Assembly (NCBI GenBank): GCA_963662175.1
Contig: OY759215.1
Coordinates: forward strand, 42,611,213-42,675,212
Direction: 5' to 3'
Source of the DNA: Aradus depressus
Lineage: Eukaryota > Arthropoda > Insecta > Hemiptera > Aradidae
DNA: 64,000 nucleotides
Positions 56,170-64,000 of this stretch are shown here, one piece after another; positions within the stretch are counted from its first letter, which is position 1, and every line of letters begins with the position of its first letter. The position numbers and the translations under genes were made by a program. The notes beneath the pieces were generated by a model that had not been told where the DNA came from, ran no database searches, and worked only from the letters and a program-made list of their open reading frames with translations.

Positions 56170-56300
56170 GTGATAGTAAGATGTTGTAGGATGAGATTTC
56201 TCATAGAAATAAAAGAAGTTGTCTTCCTAGTGTTTTATTTTAGGTCAGAACCGGTTTTCGACGCAACAGCGTCATCATCAGTGGTTCATCCCACCCACAC
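56170..56300 (-). mobile_element. Penelope-like terminal-repeat fragment (inferred) with hammerhead-like motif
   Basis: gatttctcatagaaataaaa (56188) followed by the hammerhead-like site; the same parts occur inverted at 59383-59475. No Penelope RT or GIY-YIG frame is visible, so assignment rests on the known presence of hammerhead motifs in Penelope-like terminal repeats. Confidence 0.45.
56244..56287 (-). ncRNA. Hammerhead-ribozyme-like motif
   Basis: Minus strand: CTGATGA (56281-56275), extra T, perfect 5-bp stem II GACGC/GCGTC closed by TGTT (56273-56260), GAAA (56259-56256), palindromic stem III AACCGGTT, C at the cleavage position (56248). Stem I is short (CA/TG). All core bases are present. 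Confidence 0.62.
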
Positions 56301-56494
56301 AGCACAGCGGTTAAAGGACAACTGGGGGTATTCGTACGTCGTTTGTGACGCGATGATACCTGTCTCAGAACAATTGTATCAATGACCTTAAACGTTGAGA
56401 TGATGAAGTTACAAGTGATTAGATTTTGCCCGAAACTAGACGATAAACTCGGTATCTCTCGTCTCTTTATTCATTCATTCACAGTGGCGCGACA

Positions 56495-56790
56495 ACCCAT
56501 TTAGTGAGTCAAGGTCTCCTCCAACAGTGTCTGTCAATTATCCCTGTTTTGTGCAGCTGCTCTCCAGTGTCGGACTCCAAGCCTCCAGACGCGTCTTGTT
56601 CCGTAAAGTCGGTCTGACATCGTCTTCCTCGGGATCTCGTGATCCCCCATTCTGGCCTCATAGACTGGAATAAACTTCCTGGGTCGTCCGTCGTCTCCAG
56701 TCTTCTCCATCGTATACTGGGCCATATATTCGGCAGAGGATTTTTCTTTCGAAGACCAGAAGATGTTGTTCTCGCCTCTTTCGCTACTCT
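56495..56790 (-). mobile_element. RTE-like non-LTR C-terminal fragment
   Basis: The minus-strand frame (56534-56725) reads EKTGDDGRPRKFIPVYEARM ... VWRLGVRHWRAAAQNRDN. A G-R-P ... LGVRHWR..AQNRD tail is typical of the end of RTE-type ORF2 proteins. It is followed by a TGA and a short 3' UTR. Only the last ~65 residues survive. Confidence 0.6.
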
Positions 56791-56799
56791 AAAATGTTA

Positions 56800-57550
56800 T
56801 TTTCCGTTATTTTTAACTTAAAATATATATAAAGGAGTGTAAAATGAAATATCTTTCCTGATGATTTTCTACTTTTTCACAATGATCTATAATAACTTAG
56901 AAAACGTAATATTACTTTTTGTATAAACCCTGATTACATCTTTACAATGACTATGAAATCATGCTTTATGATACAATGTCATTCCTGAATAGGCACATTC
57001 AAAATAGAATTTTGTTGAAATATTTTCAGAATATGACACGAAATCTACAAATCACATGTATGGGGTTCTTGGACCTGAATTCGATAAAACCCAAATAGTT
57101 TCCGAAAATAGCCACCCAATAATGAATCTACGCAACCTATCAATGTGTGATCTGACTACACTTGTCTGTAATCATTTTCCCCTATAGACAGTCTACTTCT
57201 TAAACTAAGATGCTAACGATGTTGAAGGGGCTAAGAGAGATGTCCTGGCTGGGGTAGGTTCCAAGAAGATTGATAAAACGGAAAGATTACATTTCTACAT
57301 CTTCACTATAGGCCTGGGTTTTAATTTATTTATTTGTTTGTTTTTGAGGGCCTCGAAGGTTTCATAACATAGACACGAAGGTAATTTATATCTGATAGCA
57401 GAGAGAAAACGTTGTTTCATTCTGACGTGGTAATTTATAACACATTGTAGTGTTGTAATACATAATTGTAACACTAGGTATCAAGAGGAGACTTTGGTGG
57501 TGCAGTGGATACCGTCGTCGGCACTTTACCCACTACCTGGGTGTTTGTTT
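56800..57550. other. No gene recognised
   Basis: AT-rich. A tRNA-like A-box string (tggtggtgcagtggatacc at about 57497) lacks a matching B box. Confidence 0.45.
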
Positions 57551-57551
57551 G

Positions 57552-57905
57552 AACAGGATGAAAGTATTGTAATGGTGAGATAATCCGAGATCGAGTTTTT
57601 CAACGGATGGATAGGTTTTGAATATTTTCTCAATGATGGTCTATGTCTACGCTATTGGAACTTTGTGAACGCCCTAATTTAGAAATGATGTAGCTATGAA
57701 CTTGAAATTTGAAATGAATACAAGTTGTAGAAAAAACTGCGAGATACTTCCCGAAAACCATATTCTGATATGTTATTTTTGAACGTTTCCTTCATTTACC
57801 TGAAAACGGTTAGTCCTAACCAAAAGTTGATTCTTACCGAAAATGTTTCTTATTAAATTTCAAATCGCTTATGTGTACACAAATTTGAAATAGTTTAATT
57901 GAGAC
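57552..57905 (+). repeat. R900 fragment
   Basis: gaaagtattgtaatggtgag, aatccgagatcgag, tgtagctatgaacttgaaat, cctgaaaacggttagtccta in family order. Confidence 0.65.
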
Positions 57906-58292
57906 TCTCCCCTGAATCACCCCTTCCTTTATGCTGATATCTCTGAAATTTGCCAGGTTATGTCCTCATTGTGTTTTGACTTCAAAAGAAATTTCATGTT
58001 GATATATTCACTCTGTCGGCAGTTATTAGAGTTTCTGTGTTAAGCCTCCCCCCCTAAATCCCCTCTTCCCCTTGGTCGATTTGGCTGAAATACAACAAAT
58101 GTCAAGGGTTCTAGATTCAGATATAAGATTTCGTGTTGATACATTCATTCTATCGGGAGTTATCGTGTTCACAGACAGACAAAGGTCGGAGAACATGAAA
58201 AAACTGAGCTTAATTGAAAACTGGGGATCGAATTTTTGACCGATTACAAAACTACTCTGATACTTTTTATAGCTGGCGAAGTAAAATACACA
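57906..58292 (-). repeat. R500 copy, partial, minus
   Basis: From aatttgccaggttatgtcct to ttgaccgattacaaaactac, tttttatagctggcgaagta. The 5' hairpin is decayed. Confidence 0.65.
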
Positions 58293-58502
58293 GTGATATG
58301 AAGTTTTAATAACAGAAAGAGAGTGAACTAAAAAGAAGAACATTTTTATAAAAAAATATATTAATAATTGTCGTGAATAAGGCAGAAAAAATAAAGGTTA
58401 AATAAAAAATAACCCATAGAGAATGAGAAAAAATAAAATAAAGTAATAAAAAAATAAATAAAAATGAAATAATAATACGTACTTGTATAAATATGTAATA
58501 AT

Positions 58503-58700
58503 GCTGGTAGCTCAGCGTGCTTGTCTGTTGAGTTCTAGATCGCGAGTTCTATATCCGGCCGAGGCCTTTAGGTTCTTTATCTGGAAGATGAAAAAACCTT
58601 GACAACGCCGTCCCTCGAATGGGACGTTAAACGTTGGTCCGATGTACGATGTCGGGTAGTCGTTAAAGACCTCTTATCCTTAGGACTTCCACGAAATTTT
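58503..58700 (+). repeat. SINE-B copy, 5' two-thirds
   Basis: gctggtagctcagcgtgctt, B-box region gcgagttctatatccgg, aaaaaaccttgacaacgccg, tcgggtagtcgttaaagacc. Confidence 0.78.
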
Positions 58701-59069
58701 TAATTCAGGGAACAGTGATTTTGGTTTTTGAATTGGTCGTTGAGAAAATTGTTTTAACTTTTAAACAATGAATCTCAAAACATGGATAACCATTTAGATT
58801 TTGGTTCGTACTTTTTCATACAAACCAAATTTTTGAATGCCATGAACATGTGGATCAGTATTACAGTACAAGTATTATCAGTACTTATGTAGGACTTTGA
58901 TTTGAAAATTATCATATAAAAAATGGTTATATAAAAAAAAAAACAATTATTGTATTATTACATTTTTTTTGTTTAGTTATCTCATTGACCTATTTGTAAT
59001 ATCTCAGGAAAATTAGCTCTCTGATTTTTCCATGAGTACCATTTTTTGTTTCTTTTATAATGTGATAAT

Positions 59070-59140
59070 GAGGGCGCCTGTAGCATAGAGGTATCGCGCT
59101 TGCTTACTGAGCTCAAGATCGCGGGTTCAAAACCACGAGG
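59070..59140 (+). repeat. SINE-B head fragment
   Basis: gagggcgcctgtagcataga, ggtatcgcgcttgcttactg, B box gcgggttcaaaacca. The body is absent. Confidence 0.75.
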
Positions 59141-59189
59141 TTCTCACGTTTTTCTATCTAATAAAATATATATATATATACTGGTGTTA

Positions 59190-59480
59190 AGGCATTTTTA
59201 TTTTATTACTCTGTTCCCTGATGCTTTAATGTTTTTGCTAGTTACTTCTCCATATTTATGTTTTAAATGTACTATTTATTGATGTGCCACTGATGATGAC
59301 ACAGTTGTGTTCATCACAGTCAGATGATTACGTCTTTTCATAAAAATAAAAGACTTCTGTCTTCACACAGTTTCATCTACACCCAGAACTGGTTTTCAAT
59401 TCAACTGCGTCATCATCAGTGGCAACCCACCCGTAAACTGTACGTCTCTTATTTCTATGAGAAATCTCGTCCCATAACAT
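59190..59480. mobile_element. Penelope-like terminal-repeat fragment (inferred) with two hammerhead-like sites
   Basis: The plus-strand site at 59285-59325 (CCACTGATGATGACACAG ...) has lost its GAAA. The minus-strand site at 59383-59425 keeps CTGATGA (59419-59413), GAAA, stem III AACC/AGTT, C at the cleavage position and a 3-bp stem I (CCA/TGG), but stem II is degraded (GACGC no longer pairs). ttactctgttccctgatgct (about 59206) resembles 36479-36500. Confidence 0.5.
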
Positions 59481-59499
59481 TCTTGTTATTACATTCGTT

Positions 59500-60410
59500 T
59501 TCATATTTCTCATTGAATCCTCTAGCAACTAATTCACTTGTAAGCATGTTCAAAGTCTCGAAGTCCCCTTCCTGGGTTGTCTAGTTTACATAGCTCTCTC
59601 TAGGTATCACTAGAGGCGCTGCACTATATATATCTACTTAATCACCTATCTCCAGACTACAGAGCAGACTAATTATTTCAATTAACCCCCCTTCCTGGCT
59701 TCTCCCCCTCCACCTCATTACCACCTATTGAATGTATTACCAAACACTAATTCACCCCCTCTGTATCTCATTAATAAACCCACTAACCATGTTAATTATA
59801 GTCTACCTCATTTTAGTCATTATTATTGCGATTATTAATTGAATATTGTATCCAGTATTTGTAAACAATCAGACAACTCGTATTAATGTGTAGACCTGAC
59901 CTCATGGATGTTTTTACTAAGTTGACTCCTGACGCTCGAAACTTAATTTGCTGTTGTCAACCATTCTCATAAAATTCTTTTGAATTGAGATAATTAAAAA
60001 AATATATAAATAAAATTAAAAATTAATAATTAAAATAAACAAATAAAAAAACAATTATCACATTCACATTTCTAATAAATTTTGGTTTCTACAGTTTCCG
60101 AAAAGGGACATAATAAAAAAATATAGAAAGTTGATGACGCACCTTTTAAGAAAGTTCACGTTATAAAGAAAATTTCAATTAACAATTACTTCGTTTGGAT
60201 TTCTTCAAAAGTATAATACTGAGATGCCATAAAATGTTTCTAAATTTGCAAAAATGTTCAAACTAATCCAAAGGTATTTTCCTATTTGGTTGACACGGAA
60301 AATTAATAGCATTGAATCAAGAACAAAAATTGGGTTTATTTAAACTTAATCTACGTTATAAAAATCAAAAAAATAAATTATGTTCGTCGGGTCACCGAGA
60401 AGGAACATAG
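59500..60410. other. No gene recognised
   Basis: Unclassified AT-rich DNA leading up to the satellite. Confidence 0.45.
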
Positions 60411-60414
60411 TTTT

Positions 60415-63400
60415 ATGCCATCCTCACTCCACCCACGCACCCACCCCCTCATTTGGTGCATTCGCTTAGGGAACAAGATTCATTGCACATAAAATGTTCA
60501 GTATTGGATTCTATAGAGCACTAAAAATGTTAGAGACTTCTTTCTACTCTACCCTTACCCCACCCACGCACCTACCCTTGCATTTTGTACATTCTCTCAT
60601 GGAATTAAAATTATTACACGAATTGGCGTAAATTGTTTTGTATTGAATTCTATAGAGCACAGAAAGTGTTTGAGACTTCTTTCTACCCTACCCTTACCCC
60701 ACCCACGCACCCACCCTTGCATTTTGTTCATTCGCTTAGGGAACAAGATTCATTGCACATAAAATGTTCAGTATTGGATTCTATAGAGCACTAAAAATGT
60801 TAGAGACTTCTTTCTACTCTACCCTTACCCCACCCACGCACCCACCCTTGCATTTTGTTCATTCGCTTAGGGAACAAGATTCATTGCACATAAAATGTTC
60901 AGTATTGGATTCTATAGAGCACTAAAAATGTTAGAGACTTCTTTCTACTCTACCCTTACCCCACCCACTCACCCACCCCCGCATTTTGTACATTCTCTCA
61001 TGGAATTAAAATTATTACACGAATTGGCGTAAATTGTTTTGTATTGAATTCTATAGAGCACAGAAAGTGTTTGAGACTTCTTTCTACCCTACCCTTACCC
61101 CACCCACGCACCCACCCTTGCATTTTGTTCATTCGCTTAGGGAACAAGATTCATTGCACATAAAATGTTCAGTATTGGATTCTATAGAGCACTAAAAATG
61201 TTAGAGACTTCTTTCTACTCTACCCTTACCCCACCCACGCACCCACCCTTGCATTTTGTTCATTCGCTTAGGGAACAAGATTCATTGCACATAAAATGTT
61301 CAGTATTGGATTCTATAGAGCACTAAAAATGTTAGAGACTTCTTTCTACTCTACCCTTACCCCACCCACGCACCCACCCTTGCATTTTGTACATTCTCTC
61401 ATGGAATTAAAATTATTACACGAATTGGCGTAAATTGTTTTGTATTGAATTCTATAGAGCACAGAAAGTGTTTGAGACTTCTTTCTACCCTACCCTTACC
61501 CCACCCACGCACCCACCCTTGCATTTTGTTCATTCGCTTAGGGAACAAGATTCATTGCACATAAAATGTTCAGTATTGGATTCTATAGAGCACTAAAAAT
61601 GTTAGAGACTTCTTTCTACTCTACCCTTACCCCACCCACTCACCCACCCCCGCATTTTGTACATTCTCTCATGGAATTAAAATTATTACACGAATTGGCG
61701 TAAATTGTTTTGTATTGAATTCTATAGAGCACAGAAAGTGTTTGAGACTTCTTTCTACCCTACCCTTACCCCACCCACGCACCCACCCTTGCATTTTGTT
61801 CATTCGCTTAGGGAACAAGATTCATTGCACATAAAATGTTCAGTATTGGATTCTATAGAGCACTAAAAATGTTAGAGACTTCTTTCTACTCTACCCTTAC
61901 CCCACCCACGCACCCACCCTTGCATTTTGTTCATTCGCTTAGGGAACAAGATTCATTGCACATAAAATGTTCAGTATTGGATTCTATAGAGCACTAAAAA
62001 TGTTAGAGACTTCTTTCTACTCTACCCTTACCCCACCCACGCACCCACCCTTGCATTTTGTACATTCTCTCATGGAATTAAAATTATTACACGAATTGGC
62101 GTAAATTGTTTTGTATTGAATTCTATAGAGCACAGAAAGTGTTTGAGACTTCTTTCTACCCTACCCTTACCCCACCCACGCACCCACCCTTGCATTTTGT
62201 TCATTCGCTTAGGGAACAAGATTCATTGCACATAAAATGTTCAGTATTGGATTCTATAGAGCACTAAAAATGTTAGAGACTTCTTTCTACTCTACCCTTA
62301 CCCCACCCACGCGCCCACCCTTGCATTTTGTTCATTCGCTTAGGGAACAAGATTCATTGCACATAAAATGTTCAGTATTGGATTCTATAGAGCACTAAAA
62401 ATGTTAGAGACTTCTTTCTACTCTACCCTTACTCCACCCACTCACCCACCCCCGCATTTTGTACATTCCCTCATGGAATTAAAATTATTACACGAATTGG
62501 CGTAAATTGTTTTGTATTGAATTCTATAGAGCACAGAAAGTGTTTGAGACTTCTTTCTACCCTACCCTTACCCCACCCACGCACCCACCCTTGCATTTTG
62601 TTCATTCGCTTAGGGAACAAGATTCATTGCACATAAAATGTTCAGTATTGGATTCTATAGAGCACTAAAAATGTTAGAGACTTCTTTCTACTCTACCCTT
62701 ACCCCACCCACGCACCCACCCTTGCATTTTGTTCATTCGCTTAGGGAACAAGATTCATTGCACATAAAATGTTCAGTATTGGATTCTATAGAGCACTAAA
62801 AATGTTAGAGACTTCTTTCTACTCTGCCCTTACCCCACCCACGCACCCACCCTTGCATTTTGTACATTCTCTCATGGAATTAAAATTATTACATGAATTG
62901 GCGTAAATTGTTTTGTATTGAATTCTATGGAGCACAGAAAGTGTTTGAGACTTCTTTCTACCCTACCCTTACCCCACCCACGCACCCACCCTTGCATTTT
63001 GTTCATTCGCTTAGGGTACAAGATTCATTGCACATAAAATGTTCAGTATTGGATTCTATAGAGCACTAAAAATGTTAGAGACTTCTTTCTACTCTACCCT
63101 TACCCCACCCACGCACCCACCCTTGCATTTTGTTCATTCGCTTAGGGAACAAGATTCATTGCACATAAAATGTTCAGTATTGGATTCTATAGAGCACTAA
63201 AAATGTTAGAGACTTCTTTCTACTCTACCCTTACCCCACCCACGCACCCACCCTTGCATTTTGTACATTCTCTCATGGAATTAAAATTATTACACGAATT
63301 GGCGTAAATTGTTTTGTATTGGATTCTATAGAGCACAGAAAGTGTTTGAGACTTCTTTCTACCCTACCCTTACCCCACCCACGCACCCACCCTTGCATTT

Positions 63401-64000
63401 TGTTCATTCGCTTAGGGAACAAGATTCATTGCACATAAAATGTTCAGTATTGGATTCTATAGAGCACTAAAAATGTTAGAGACTTCTTTCTACTCTACCC
63501 TTACCCCACCCACGCACCCACCCTTGCATTTTGTTCATTCGCTTAGGGAACAAGATTCATTGCACATAAAATGTTCAGTATTGGATTCTATAGAGCACTA
63601 AAAATGTTAGAGACTTCTTTCTACTCTACCCTTACTCCACCCACTCACCCACCCCCGCATTTTGTACATTCCCTCATGGAATTAAAATTATTACACGAAT
63701 TGGCGTAAATTGTTTTGTATTGAATTCTATAGAGCACAGAAAGTGTTTGAGACTTCTTTCTACCCTACCCTTACCCCACCCACGCACCCACCCTTGCATT
63801 TTGTTCATTCGCTTAGGGAACAAGATTCATTGCACATAAAATGTTCAGTATTGGATTCTATAGAGCACTAAAAATGTTAGAGACTTCTTTCTACTCTACC
63901 CTTACCCCACCCACGCACCCACCCCCGCATTTTGTACATTCTCTCATGGAATTAAAATTATTACACGAATTGGCGTAAATTGTTTTGTATTGAATTCTAC
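60415..64000 (+). repeat. Higher-order satellite array, 131-bp (A) and 139-bp (B) monomers
   Basis: Using the anchor attttgt(t/a)cattc, monomers start at 60451 A, 60582 B, 60721 A, 60852 A, 60983 B, 61122 A, 61253 A, 61384 B, 61523 A, 61654 B, 61793 A, 61924 A, 62055 B, 62194 A, 62325 A, 62456 B, 62595 A, 62726 A, 62857 B, 62996 A, 63127 A, 63258 B, 63397 A, 63528 A, 63659 B, 63798 A, 63929 B. A has cgcttagggaacaagattca; B has tctcatggaattaaaattat and ggcgtaaattg. Both share tctatagagcac, gagacttctttcta and a C-rich box. The usual unit is A-A-B (401 bp); A-B (270 bp) occurs at the start, at 61523 and at 63798. The first monomer is diverged, and the array runs off the right edge. Confidence 0.97.

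Noticed and set aside
55906..56204. Overlapping 72- and 90-codon frames at 55.9-56.2 kb
   Set aside because: No domain recognised on either strand; adjacent to a hammerhead-like terminal repeat, so possibly mobile-element internal sequence, but not supportable.
60415..64000. CRISPR-like array at the right end
   Set aside because: No short repeat/unique spacer pattern; whole 131/139-bp monomers repeat, which is a eukaryotic satellite.

Overview
This window looks like a gene-poor, repeat-dense stretch of an insect nuclear genome. Evidence: AT-rich DNA with long (TA)n tracts, only decayed or transposon-type reading frames, non-LTR retrotransposons of the jockey, I-like and RTE-like types, a mariner remnant, Helitron-type 3' ends, and a tRNA-derived SINE whose 3' tail is made of CCTAA units, the complement of the arthropod telomere repeat TTAGG. 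A hemipteroid host is only a guess from the style of the jockey and SINE sequences. I found no host protein-coding gene, no true tRNA or rRNA gene, and no CRISPR array.

Layout. 1-3085: the minus strand carries a 1,024-codon uninterrupted reading frame (endonuclease C-terminal part, reverse transcriptase, RNase H) of an I-like non-LTR element that runs off the left edge; a decayed jockey 3' end abuts it (3119-3850). 4-10 kb: AT-rich filler, poly-C and poly-G runs, two more jockey 3' fragments and an internally deleted mariner. 10-20 kb: several copies of the tRNA-derived SINE (some with perfect target-site duplications, two forming a ~0.7 kb palindrome), a related older SINE subfamily, a second SINE family, and a 0.9-1.2 kb interspersed family (here 'R900'). 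15-28 kb: four foldback elements whose arms carry hammerhead-ribozyme-like cores, two Helitron-type 3' ends (one further right at 39.8 kb), and an I-like 3' end near 29 kb. 29-50 kb: mostly copies of a ~0.45-0.5 kb family (here 'R500'), interrupted by SINEs, a 711-bp TA-flanked MITE and foldbacks. 50.8-51.5 kb: a 135-bp minisatellite. 52-60 kb: more SINE, R500, R900, jockey and RTE fragments and two further hammerhead-like sites. 60.4 kb to the end: a higher-order satellite of 131-bp (A) and 139-bp (B) monomers, mostly ordered A-A-B, which continues past the right edge.

How the parts relate. The SINEs, truncated LINE 3' ends and foldbacks are non-autonomous and would depend on LINE or Penelope-like enzymes in trans. 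The only frame here with all visible catalytic residues is the I-like RT/RNase H. The two observations I rate highest are the series of divergent hammerhead-like motifs in foldback elements, whose stems differ in sequence but keep pairing, and the TTAGG-type tail that separates one SINE subfamily from its sister. R500 and R900 also share a terminal hairpin whose arms differ in sequence yet stay complementary, so they are probably related non-autonomous elements.
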